DNA of 64,000 nt from Bacilli bacterium (GTDB lineage Bacteria > Bacillota_I > Bacilli_A > RF39 > UBA660): positions 1-64,000 of the forward strand of contig JAFWJL010000008.1 in NCBI GenBank assembly GCA_017511605.1. Direction: 5' to 3'. Both the position numbers and the translations under genes were made by a program. Positions 1 through 7,768 of this stretch are shown here, one piece after another; the first letter of the stretch is position 1, and each line of letters begins with the position of its first letter. Below the pieces are notes generated by a model that saw only the letters and a list, made by a program, of their open reading frames with translations, ran no database searches and was not told where the DNA came from.

Positions 1-849
1 GCAACAGTATTTACAAGAAAGACATATAAAGTAAGAGTAGAGTATGATAAAGAACAAGTAACAAATGAAGATATCAATAATCAAGTAGGAGTTGTAAATC
101 ATACATTTGCATTCAAAGTACAATATGGACAAGCAGATCCACTACCATTAATACAATTACCACAAGGTAAGAATAAAGATACTTTAGCTGTAGGAGATGA
201 AATTTGTATTAATGGAGCAACTAAAGAATGCTTTAACTTTATAAGATATGATGGGAATGATGTAGTATTACTTGCTAAGTATAATTTAAATGTTGGTAGT
301 AATACACAACCTGGTACTTTAGGTATTCAAAATGCTTTAGCCATTGGAGATAATAATGATTCTTCATATCAAGTAGATGATAAATATCCAGCAACTGTAT
401 ATTTCTCAGATTCAATGTATTGGAATGATGGAGGAATAAAACCTAAGTATGGTTCTAGTTATCCTGCAGATATATATGATCCTAGCTTTAGTGGAGCACC
501 TGGTAGTGGAACTTATTCAATTGCTTATTATGTAGAACCATATAAGACATTATTAGAAGGAAGTAGTTATGGTGCTACAATAAAAGATATAAGATTATTA
601 AAAGATTCTGAAATAACTGATCCTAGTATAGGATGTAGTCATGATACTTATAATTGTCCAGCAGGTTCATTTATTTTAAATACATCATTCTGGCTTCAAA
701 CTGCAGGTGTATATGGATATGATGGACGTGATATGATTTCAATTGTTCGTTCATGGAATTATTTCAATTCTTCTATGTTTGCTAATAATATGGATGGAGT
801 ATATGGAGTTCGTCCAGTAATAGTAATAGAAAAAAGTAATTTAAAATAA
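1..849 (+). CDS. C-terminal part of a secreted surface protein (DUF6273-like end)
   Basis: Frame 1 is open from base 1 to the TAA at 847-849, so 282 residues of a longer protein are visible and the start lies outside the window. The first part (about residues 1-45) reads as the end of a beta-rich domain. It continues with a segment containing 'GDEICI', 'ECFNFI' and 'LLAKYNL', and ends in 'GVYGVRPVIVI'. This last pattern is typical of DUF6273-like modules in exported proteins of gut Bacillota. Cys pairs such as 'CSHDTYNC' fit an extracellular location. No cell-wall sorting signal or C-terminal membrane helix follows, so any anchor or signal peptide must be upstream. The family assignment is from recall of the pattern; the function is unknown. 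Confidence 0.7.
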   Translation, partial: ATVFTRKTYKVRVEYDKEQVTNEDINNQVGVVNHTFAFKVQYGQADPLPLIQLPQGKNKDTLAVGDEICINGATKECFNFIRYDGNDVVLLAKYNLNVGSNTQPGTLGIQNALAIGDNNDSSYQVDDKYPATVYFSDSMYWNDGGIKPKYGSSYPADIYDPSFSGAPGSGTYSIAYYVEPYKTLLEGSSYGATIKDIRLLKDSEITDPSIGCSHDTYNCPAGSFILNTSFWLQTAGVYGYDGRDMISIVRSWNYFNSSMFANNMDGVYGVRPVIVIEKSNLK

Positions 850-877
850 AAGAATAGTTTAACTATTCTTTTTTTTA
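850..877 (+). terminator. Rho-independent terminator after the surface-protein gene
   Basis: A 10-base arm at 850-859 pairs perfectly with 861-870 and is followed by a run of T. It begins directly after the stop codon. Confidence 0.85.
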
Positions 878-890
878 TTATTAAAATTGT

Positions 891-919
891 TTGGAAAAAT
901 ACATATTTTATTGTATAAT
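891..919 (+). promoter_or_regulatory. Sigma-A-type promoter of smc
   Basis: TTGGAA at 891-896, a 17-base spacer, then TATAAT at 914-919. Transcription would start near 926. This rules out the longer smc reading frame that opens at 891 and supports the ATG at 939. Confidence 0.7.
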
Positions 920-938
920 AAGTGATAGGGTGAAAGAT

Positions 939-3893
939 ATGTATTTAAAGGGAATAAACACAACTGGTTTTAAATCATTTGCTGATAAATTAGAGATAAA
1001 ACTAGATGGAAAAATTACATGTATTGTAGGGCCTAATGGATCTGGTAAAAGTAATGTAGTAGATGCAGTACGTTGGGTTTTAGGAGAACAATCAGTTAAA
1101 TCACTTAGAGGTGACGGGTCTATGACTGATGTTATTTTTTCTGGGTCTAAATCTAGAAATCCACTTAACGTAGCATCTGTAGAATTAATATTTGATAATA
1201 CAGATCATTATTTAAATATCCCTTATACAGAAATATCTATAAAAAGAAGAGTATATCGTAGTGGAGAAAATGAATACTATTTAAATGGCGAAAAATGTCG
1301 ATTAAAAGATATTACTAATTTACTTATTGATACAGGTATGGGTAAAGAGTCATTTAATATTATTTCTCAAGGTGAAGTAGATAAAATACTTTCAAATTCC
1401 GCATATGATAGAAGAGTAATATTTGAAGAAGCTTCAGGTATATTAAAATATAAAAAGAGAAAAGAAGAGGCATTAAGAAAACTTGATAGAACACATAGTA
1501 ATATTGATAGAGTAAATGATATTATTACTGAGTTAGAGATGCAAGTTGGACCTTTAAAAGAGCAAAGTATTAAAGCTAAAGAATATTTAGAAAATAAAGA
1601 AGGTCTTGATAAATATGAAGTAGCACTTCTTGCTTACGATATAGAAAACTTAAATAATGAAGTGGAAAATACTAAGAAAAGAAAAGAAAAATTAGATAGT
1701 GATATTCAAACTATTTATACTGAATCTAGTAAAAGTGATGCTAGAAGTTTAGATGATTCTAATAAGTTAAGTAAATTAGAAAATGAAAAACAAGAATTAA
1801 ATGCTAAATTATTAAAGGTAACTGAGGAAAAAGAAAAAATAGCTTCTGAAAAAGAATTATTAAAAGAGAGAAGTAAAACTACTAAAGAAGAAAATGTTAT
1901 TAAAGAAGAGATTAGAGTAGCTTTAGATAATAAAGAAAAGCTTTCTAGTAGTATTTCTATAATAGAAGAAGATATTAAATTAATAGTTAATAATGCTAAG
2001 AAATTAGATAATGAATCTATTGAAGTAGAAAAAGAATTACAAGGTTTAAAATTAAAGAAGAATATGCTTAATAATGATTATTCTACTCATAATCAAGAAT
2101 ATATTTCTACAATGCATAAAATAGATAATTTAAAAATTGAAATAGATCAAAATGGTGATATGCCTAATAGTGTTAGAAAAGTACTTAATAATACTAATTT
2201 GACTGGTATTCATAATACTATTGGTAATATATTAACTACTGAAGAAAAATATGTTAAAGCTCTTAATACTGCAATTGCTTCTAATAAGAATTTTATTATT
2301 ACTAAGGATGAAGATTCTGCTAAAAGAGCTATTAATTATTTAAAAGATAGTCATTTAGGTAGAGCTACTTTCTTCCCACTAAATATTATTAAAGAAAGAT
2401 ATATTGATAGTGAGAGCTTGAATATTGTTAAGAATAGTGAAGATTTTCTAGGAGTTATGTCTGATTTAGTTTCTTATAATAGAGAATATGATTCTATTAT
2501 TAGAAATCAATTAGGTATAGTACTAGTATCTACTAATATGGACAGCGCAACAAGACTTTCTCATATGATTAAAGCTAGGTATAAAATAGTTACATTAGAT
2601 GGAGATCAAGTAAATGTAGGGGGATCTCTTACTGGTGGATCTATTTATAATGGAAAGAGTACAGTTATTTTAAAACAAGAATTAAAACATTTAGAGGATA
2701 AGGCTAATTTATTAAAACTAGAGGAAGAAGAAATTTCTAAAGAACTAATAGAGAATACTAATATAATTAGTAAGATTGAAGAAAAGTTATTTGGTATAAG
2801 TAAAGAAAAAGTATCATTAAAGGAATTACATGATACTAAGAATAATGAATTAAATGATATTAAAGAAAAACTAGAAATTACTAAGAAAGAATATGATTCT
2901 TTAAAAACTATTAGTAATAATTCAGTTAGTGAAAAAGAAGAAAAATTAATTAAAGAGTTCCGCGAGAAGGAAGCTTTAAAAGAAAAATTAGAAATCAGTT
3001 TAAAATCTATTAATAAAGAAATTAGTGATTTAAAGGAAAAAATTGAAAGAGATTTAGCGGATGATAAATTAAAAAATAGTGAATTACGTAATTTGGAGAA
3101 AGAATCTAGAGAAGCAGAAATATTTATTAATAGAAGTGATGTTAAATTAGATAATATGTTAGAGATTTTAGCTACTGACTATGAATTAACTTATGAGAAA
3201 GCAAAGGCTGACTATGTGTTAGATATTGAACCTGAAGAAGCAAGAAGTTTAGTTAATAAGTATAGAGCTAATATTAAACGTATTGGTATGGTTAATATTG
3301 ATGCTATAGAAGAATATGAAAAAGTAAATACGAGATATGAATTCTTAACTAATCAAAGAGAAGATTTACTTAATGCAGAAAGCACGTTACTTGAAATTAT
3401 GAATGAAATGGATGAAGTAATGAAAGAAGAATTCGCTACTACATTTGAGTTAATTAAAGTGGAATTTCAAAAAGTATTTAAAGAGTTATTTAAAGGTGGT
3501 AAAGCAGATCTTAAACTTACTAATCCAGAAGATTTATTAAATACTGGGGTAGAGATAGTTGCTTCTCCTCCGGGAAAGAAACTTACTACAATATCATTAC
3601 TTTCTGGTGGAGAAAAAACTTTGACTGCAATTAGTTTATTATTTGCAATACTTAATGTAAGAACAGTTCCATTCTGTATCTTCGATGAAGTTGAAGCAGC
3701 TTTGGATGAAGCTAATGTTGCAGGATTTGGAGAATACTTATCTAATTATAAAGATAAGACACAATTTTTAATAATTACTCACAAAAAGAAAACTATGGAA
3801 TATGCAAATACTTTATATGGTATTACAATGCAAGAATCTGGTGTATCTAAACTTGTTAGTGTTAAGTTAGAACAACACGAAGAATTCTTATAA
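939..3893 (+). CDS. smc: Chromosome segregation/condensation ATPase SMC
   Basis: Core subunit of the SMC-ScpAB condensin that organises and separates the chromosome. Of 984 residues, the N-terminal head has Walker A (GPNGSGKSN, about residues 31-39). A coiled-coil arm follows, then a hinge at roughly 405-560, a returning coiled coil, the ABC signature LLSGGEK (about 888-894) and Walker B in 'CIFDEVEAALDEAN' (about 912). I chose the ATG at 939, because the promoter lies inside the upstream extension of the frame. The protein is about 200 residues shorter than Bacillus SMC (about 1186), with the loss in the arms; similar lengths occur in Mollicute relatives. The usual neighbours rnc and ftsY are not beside it here. 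Confidence 0.97.
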   Translation: MYLKGINTTGFKSFADKLEIKLDGKITCIVGPNGSGKSNVVDAVRWVLGEQSVKSLRGDGSMTDVIFSGSKSRNPLNVASVELIFDNTDHYLNIPYTEISIKRRVYRSGENEYYLNGEKCRLKDITNLLIDTGMGKESFNIISQGEVDKILSNSAYDRRVIFEEASGILKYKKRKEEALRKLDRTHSNIDRVNDIITELEMQVGPLKEQSIKAKEYLENKEGLDKYEVALLAYDIENLNNEVENTKKRKEKLDSDIQTIYTESSKSDARSLDDSNKLSKLENEKQELNAKLLKVTEEKEKIASEKELLKERSKTTKEENVIKEEIRVALDNKEKLSSSISIIEEDIKLIVNNAKKLDNESIEVEKELQGLKLKKNMLNNDYSTHNQEYISTMHKIDNLKIEIDQNGDMPNSVRKVLNNTNLTGIHNTIGNILTTEEKYVKALNTAIASNKNFIITKDEDSAKRAINYLKDSHLGRATFFPLNIIKERYIDSESLNIVKNSEDFLGVMSDLVSYNREYDSIIRNQLGIVLVSTNMDSATRLSHMIKARYKIVTLDGDQVNVGGSLTGGSIYNGKSTVILKQELKHLEDKANLLKLEEEEISKELIENTNIISKIEEKLFGISKEKVSLKELHDTKNNELNDIKEKLEITKKEYDSLKTISNNSVSEKEEKLIKEFREKEALKEKLEISLKSINKEISDLKEKIERDLADDKLKNSELRNLEKESREAEIFINRSDVKLDNMLEILATDYELTYEKAKADYVLDIEPEEARSLVNKYRANIKRIGMVNIDAIEEYEKVNTRYEFLTNQREDLLNAESTLLEIMNEMDEVMKEEFATTFELIKVEFQKVFKELFKGGKADLKLTNPEDLLNTGVEIVASPPGKKLTTISLLSGGEKTLTAISLLFAILNVRTVPFCIFDEVEAALDEANVAGFGEYLSNYKDKTQFLIITHKKKTMEYANTLYGITMQESGVSKLVSVKLEQHEEFL

Positions 3894-3898
3894 AATAA

Positions 3899-3929
3899 AA
3901 AAGACTAAATGCCTCGCATTTGGTCTTTT
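3899..3929. terminator. Shared bidirectional terminator between smc and def
   Basis: A 14-base arm at 3899-3912 pairs with 3916-3929 (one G-T pair), loop CTC. A-rich and T-rich flanks let it work on both strands. It lies partly inside the last codons of def. Confidence 0.75.
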
Positions 3930-4468
3930 CCTTTATATGGATCTTTTGGATCAATATGATCTGTGAATAAAATACCATTTAGATGATCTAATTCATGTTG
4001 GAAACAAATTGCAAGTTCTTCACGAGCTCTTACATGGATTTTTCTTCCTTCTTCATCATATGCTTCCATCGTAACTCTTGCGTATCTTGGGACAATACCT
4101 TCAACAGGACGATTGATTGATAAACATCCTTCTCCTTCTTCGACATAGATTTGTTCCATAGAGTTACTGATTATTTTTGGATTTATTAGTATATAAGTTT
4201 CAAATTCTTTTTTATCATCATCAGGTCCACTTATTTCGTTAACTACAACGAAATATCTTTTTAAGATTCCTAATTGAACTGCACTCATTCCCATACCTGG
4301 ACGTAAGTCATATTTTTCACTTAATTCATCTATTTGACTATCATGAAGATACTTAATCATAATATCTATTGTTTCTTTATCTTCTTTAGTTAAAGGGAAT
4401 TTTACTTCCTTAGAAATTTGTCTTAATCTTTTATCCTTTTCATCAAGTATATCTTTTGTTTTTAACAC
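3905..4468 (-). CDS. def: Peptide deformylase
   Basis: Removes the formyl group from the N-terminal Met of new proteins in the cytoplasm. All three metal/catalytic motifs are present: 'GMGMSAVQLG' (motif 1), 'EGCLS' with the metal Cys (motif 2) and 'QHELDHLNG' with the two His and catalytic Glu (motif 3). The ribosome site AGGTGG (complement of 4474-4479) sits five bases before a GTG at 4468. I therefore prefer that start, giving 187 residues, over the GTG at 4477, which overlaps the ribosome site. The gene faces smc tail to tail, and its final codons form one side of the shared terminator. Confidence 0.95.
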   Translation of the reverse strand: MLKTKDILDEKDKRLRQISKEVKFPLTKEDKETIDIMIKYLHDSQIDELSEKYDLRPGMGMSAVQLGILKRYFVVVNEISGPDDDKKEFETYILINPKIISNSMEQIYVEEGEGCLSINRPVEGIVPRYARVTMEAYDEEGRKIHVRAREELAICFQHELDHLNGILFTDHIDPKDPYKGKDQMRGI

Positions 4469-4499
4469 TAGTACCACCTCAACGCCTATATTTTATCAC

Positions 4500-4530
4500 A
4501 AAATAAAGAAAAGAGCAATGTTAATTGCTC
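4500..4530 (-). terminator. Terminator of the YjcZ-like gene
   Basis: On the minus strand GAGCAAT (4530-4524) and ATTGCTC (4519-4513) form a hairpin followed by a T-rich run. The stop codon lies in the loop. Confidence 0.75.
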
Positions 4531-4664
4531 CATCTAGTACCAATAATTATTACTAATAGAATGAATAATACTAATATAATAGCGTAGTTATTATTATTTC
4601 CAGTCATAGGATAGTAGTAAGTGTTTGCGTTAGGACAGCAAGATCCTCCACCATAATAATACAT
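4521..4664 (-). CDS. YjcZ-like small membrane protein, probably sporulation-associated
   Basis: A 47-residue protein. The N-terminal half is rich in Tyr, Gly, Cys and Asn (MYYYGGGSCCPN at the start, four Asn at 23-26). One membrane helix follows at residues 28-42, with a short 'GTRWSN' tail. Gly/Tyr/Cys-rich heads before one hydrophobic helix are typical of YjcZ/SscA-type proteins of spore-formers. A strong ribosome site (complement of cctcct at 4671-4676) lies seven bases before the ATG. Upstream is a sequence matching the sigma-K consensus, which agrees with mother-cell expression. It has its own terminator. The family is inferred from size, composition and promoter; the function is unknown. 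Confidence 0.75.
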   Translation of the reverse strand: MYYYGGGSCCPNANTYYYPMTGNNNNYAIILVLFILLVIIIGTRWSN

Positions 4665-4690
4665 AAAATACCTCCTTTACTTATCTAATA

Positions 4691-4717
4691 TAAAGTATGT
4701 TAATTTACATATTTTGT
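4691..4717 (-). promoter_or_regulatory. Putative sigma-K (mother-cell) promoter of the YjcZ-like gene
   Basis: On the minus strand AC (4717-4716), a 16-base spacer, then CATACTTTA (4699-4691). The Bacillus sigma-K consensus is AC-N16/17-CATANNNTA, so every fixed base matches. The -10 also partly fits sigma-E (CATACANT). Confidence 0.55.
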
Positions 4718-4778
4718 GAGTAATAATTAATTAATTTAATTAATTTTGTGATATATTTATTATAGAAGGGAGAATGCT

Positions 4779-5915
4779 ATGAAAAAGGTAATTAAATATA
4801 TAGATAAACCATTATTATTTGTAACAGTAGTTTTATTTATCTTTGGACTTATTATGGTGTTTTCTGCTTCTAATGTTACTGCTTATATGACTCATGCAGT
4901 AAGTCCATATAATTATTTTTTTAAGCAAGGAGTTTTCTTAATAGCTGGATTTTTATTATTTCTATTTATGATGAAATTTAATCTTAAGTCTTATGGTATA
5001 TTTTCAAAACTCTTATTAGTAGGTGGTATTACATCATTAATTGCTTTATTAATTTATGGTACTGCCCAGAATCAAGCTGTTAGTTGGTTTGACTTGGGAC
5101 CATTCAGTATTCAACCTAGTGAATTTATAAAAGTTATAACTATAGTTTTTTTGGCAGATTATTATGAAAAAAATATTAAGAAACTTGATAAATGGGGAAC
5201 TAGTTTATTTCCGTTAGGTGTATGTGGTATTATTGCGGGTTTAATATTTCTACAACCTGATTTGGGTACTACAATAATATATTGTGCGGTAGTAGGAATC
5301 ATGTTTTTAGCTGTTCCTATTAATAAAGAAATAAAATATAAAACTGGATTTGCAATAGTAGGATTAATTGCTTTTGGAGCTATAGTTTTATTTGGCTCTG
5401 GAAAAGGTGTTTTATTAGAAAGACAAATGCAAAGATTTAATTTTTCTAACCCATGTGCAAGAATATTGGATACAGGTAATCAAGTATGTAATTGCTATAT
5501 TGCTATTAATAATGGTGGATTGACAGGAGTAGGATTGGGTAATTCTACACAAAAGTATTTGTATTTACCTGAACCATATACTGATTTTATTTATGCTATT
5601 ATAGTAGAAGAATTAGGGGTAATAACTGGAGTAATATTAATTCTTATATATATGTTTATTTTATATAGAATATTATTAATAGGTAGAAGAAGTCCTAATA
5701 ATAGAGGAGCAGTATTATGTTATGGTGTTGCTGCATATATATTTTTTCATATAGCAGTTAATTTATTAGGAATTATGGGATTAATGCCTATGACAGGTGT
5801 ACCTCTTCCATTTATGAGTTATGGTGGTAGTTTTACAGTATGTCTGATAGCTAGTTTAACTATAGTTCAAAGAGTTAGTGTAGAAAATGGAATGTTGAAG
5901 GAAAGAGAATCATAA
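4779..5915 (+). CDS. FtsW/RodA/SpoVE-family lipid II polymerase
   Basis: SEDS glycosyltransferase that polymerises lipid II into glycan strands with a partner class B PBP. The 378 residues hold about ten membrane helices and the family motifs 'QPSEF' (about 115), 'QPDLGT' (about 160), 'YLPEPYTDFIYAIIVEELG' (about 265-283) and 'TGVPLPFMSYGGS' (about 340-352). The start follows GAAGGGAG by a normal spacing. The sequence alone does not separate division FtsW from sporulation SpoVE; the sporulation-type gene on the opposite side makes SpoVE possible. A class B PBP that could partner it lies at 31631. Confidence 0.9.
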   Translation: MKKVIKYIDKPLLFVTVVLFIFGLIMVFSASNVTAYMTHAVSPYNYFFKQGVFLIAGFLLFLFMMKFNLKSYGIFSKLLLVGGITSLIALLIYGTAQNQAVSWFDLGPFSIQPSEFIKVITIVFLADYYEKNIKKLDKWGTSLFPLGVCGIIAGLIFLQPDLGTTIIYCAVVGIMFLAVPINKEIKYKTGFAIVGLIAFGAIVLFGSGKGVLLERQMQRFNFSNPCARILDTGNQVCNCYIAINNGGLTGVGLGNSTQKYLYLPEPYTDFIYAIIVEELGVITGVILILIYMFILYRILLIGRRSPNNRGAVLCYGVAAYIFFHIAVNLLGIMGLMPMTGVPLPFMSYGGSFTVCLIASLTIVQRVSVENGMLKERES

Positions 5916-5940
5916 GAAAGCAATTTGCTTTCTTTTTTTT
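5915..5940 (+). terminator. Terminator after the FtsW/SpoVE gene
   Basis: AGAAAGCA and TGCTTTCT arms with an ATT loop, followed by eight T. It starts at the stop codon. Confidence 0.85.
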
Positions 5941-5977
5941 ATTTTGATATAATATGTTCTTATCAAGAGGCGATGTT

Positions 5978-7042
5978 ATGGCAATTAATGATATTGAAGA
6001 GCTAACAAAGGTATTAAAAACACAGATAATGAATAGTTCTAGTGTTTTTGTTGTTGGTCATAATAATATAGATCTTGATGCTATAGGTGCTAGTATAGGT
6101 CTTGCTAGAATGGCAAAAGAGTATAATAAAGATGTTTATATTATTGTAGATGATTTAAGATATAATATTCAGTCTGGGATTATTAGTGTAATGGATTCAG
6201 TAAAAGATGATTATACTTTTATTAAGAAAAAAGATGTGGATAACTTAGTTAATGATAAATCACTTTTATTAGTAACGGACGTTAATAAGAAAAAAATGTT
6301 TTCAGTTGGTAAAATGGTTGATAGATTTGGTGGCGTTGTAGTGATAGACCATCATACGGAAAGTGAAGATAGTGTAGATACTCCATATAAATTTATTGAC
6401 TTAGAAGTATCAAGTGCTAGTGAAGTTGTAGCTCGTGTATTAAATTATTCAAGAATTAAATATGATGAAAATATAGCTAATGCTTTGTATGCTGGTATGT
6501 CATTAGATACACAAAGATTTCAATATAATACATCTTCTATGACTCATGATACAGCAGAAAAGTTAATTAATAATGGAGCGGATAAAGAACGTGTTCGTGA
6601 GTTACTCTTAGAAGAATTTGATGATCGTTGTAGGGTATGGAATTTAATTATTAATGGAACTCTTATTTATAAGTATAGTGATACCCTAGGTGTATCATTT
6701 ACTTTAAATAGAAATGAACCTAAACAAATATATCAGGTAGCTGATTGTGCTAAGGTAGCAAATGAAATGTTTGATGTTAGAACTATAGATGCTGCGTTTA
6801 CATTAGGATATGTATCAGATAAAGAGGTACATATATCTGCCAGAGAAAATGGTAGAGTAGATGTTTCAAAAGTGATGCTGCAATTAGGTGGTGGAGGAAA
6901 TGAAACGTGTGCTGGTGCTAAAGTTGAATCTGATGATATATTTGCAGTAGAAAAAGAATTAATGAATAGTGTAAAATATGGTGTAGATCAAAGTATAGAA
7001 TTATATGAAAAACCAAAACTACTTAGAAAAAAACAAGTATAA
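5978..7042 (+). CDS. Stand-alone DHH-DHHA1 phosphoesterase, GdpP-like
   Basis: Probably a cyclic-di-AMP or small-nucleotide phosphodiesterase. The 354 residues match the catalytic half of Bacillus GdpP. The DHH domain has 'HNNIDLDAIGASIG' (about 32-45), 'VTDVN', 'VVIDHHTES' and 'SSASEVVARVL'. The DHHA1 domain contains 'ISARENGRVDVSKVMLQLGGGGN' (about residue 300). Full-length GdpP also has membrane helices, a PAS and a GGDEF domain; none is present, so this form should be soluble. The usual GGGGH is GGGGN here, losing a conserved substrate-binding His. NrnA-type nanoRNase is the alternative. The ATG at 5978 is chosen because the -10 box (5948-5953) overlaps the earlier in-frame ATG at 5954. 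Confidence 0.8.
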   Translation: MAINDIEELTKVLKTQIMNSSSVFVVGHNNIDLDAIGASIGLARMAKEYNKDVYIIVDDLRYNIQSGIISVMDSVKDDYTFIKKKDVDNLVNDKSLLLVTDVNKKKMFSVGKMVDRFGGVVVIDHHTESEDSVDTPYKFIDLEVSSASEVVARVLNYSRIKYDENIANALYAGMSLDTQRFQYNTSSMTHDTAEKLINNGADKERVRELLLEEFDDRCRVWNLIINGTLIYKYSDTLGVSFTLNRNEPKQIYQVADCAKVANEMFDVRTIDAAFTLGYVSDKEVHISARENGRVDVSKVMLQLGGGGNETCAGAKVESDDIFAVEKELMNSVKYGVDQSIELYEKPKLLRKKQV

Positions 7043-7046
7043 AATT

Positions 7047-7078
7047 AAAGAAAAGTTGGAAAACTTTTCTTTTTTTTC
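7047..7078 (+). terminator. Terminator after the DHH gene
   Basis: AAAGAAAAGTT (7047-7057) pairs with AACTTTTCTTT (7062-7072); a T-run follows. Confidence 0.8.
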
Positions 7079-7102
7079 TAATAATATAGTAGGAGGTGTG
7101 TT

Positions 7103-7768
7103 ATGACATTTAAATATCGTTATAGAAAACAGATTATTTTAGGAATTATTTTATTTGTTATTATAGGAGGTGTAATTGGGTTTTGTATTTATAAATTTAA
7201 GGATAATTTTAAAAGTCCTGATGATGATATCGTAGTTGAAAATAGTATTACTAAAAAGAAAACTATATCTACAGATAAATATCAAGTAGATATTAAAGGT
7301 GAAATAAACTACCCGGGAACTTATAAAGTAGATAGTGATTTGAGAGTAATTGATGTGATTAAGTTAGCTGGTAATTTAACAGAAAATGCTGATACTTCAG
7401 TAATTAATCTGAGTAAAAGAATTAGTGATGAGATGGTAATTATTATTTATAGTAAATCTCAAGTAGAGGAGTTTAAAAAGACTAAAGAAATAGAAAAACA
7501 AATAGAAGAAAAATGTGTTCAGCCATCGGAAGATTCTTTAAAAAATGATGCTTGTATTAATCCTTCTTCAGAAAATGGGAAAATAAATATTAATAATGCA
7601 TCTATTGATGATTTGAAAAATTTAACTGGTATAGGTGAAAAGAAGGCTAAAGATATAGTTAATTATCGTGAAAAGAATGGGTTGTTTAAGTCGGTAGAAG
7701 ATATTATGAAAGTAAATGGAATAGGTGAGAGTAATTTTGCTCAGATTAAGGAAAATATTACTGTGTGA
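7103..7768 (+). CDS. comEA: Competence protein ComEA (DNA receptor)
   Basis: Membrane-anchored receptor that binds incoming double-stranded DNA during transformation. The 221 residues have one N-terminal membrane helix (about 11-30). An SLBB-like domain follows (about 55-120, 'VDIKGEINYPGTYKV...VIDVIKLAGNL'), then a charged Cys-containing linker. The C-terminal helix-hairpin-helix DNA-binding domain (about 155-221) has 'INNASIDDLKNLTGIGEKKAKDIVNYRE' and 'VNGIGESN'. The ATG has a strong AGGAGGTG site. comEC starts within or just after its end, the usual comE operon order; comEB is absent. Confidence 0.95.
   Translation: MTFKYRYRKQIILGIILFVIIGGVIGFCIYKFKDNFKSPDDDIVVENSITKKKTISTDKYQVDIKGEINYPGTYKVDSDLRVIDVIKLAGNLTENADTSVINLSKRISDEMVIIIYSKSQVEEFKKTKEIEKQIEEKCVQPSEDSLKNDACINPSSENGKININNASIDDLKNLTGIGEKKAKDIVNYREKNGLFKSVEDIMKVNGIGESNFAQIKENITV

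Noticed and set aside
4726..4746. Palindromic TTAATTAATT run between the divergent yjcZ-like and FtsW genes
   Set aside because: Simple AT-rich low complexity with no clear relation to either promoter.
7766..7768. Possible TGA reassignment to Trp, as in Mollicutes
   Set aside because: TGA ends comEA, the TIGR04086 gene and the SpoIIID-like gene at sensible places, and conserved Trp residues use TGG.
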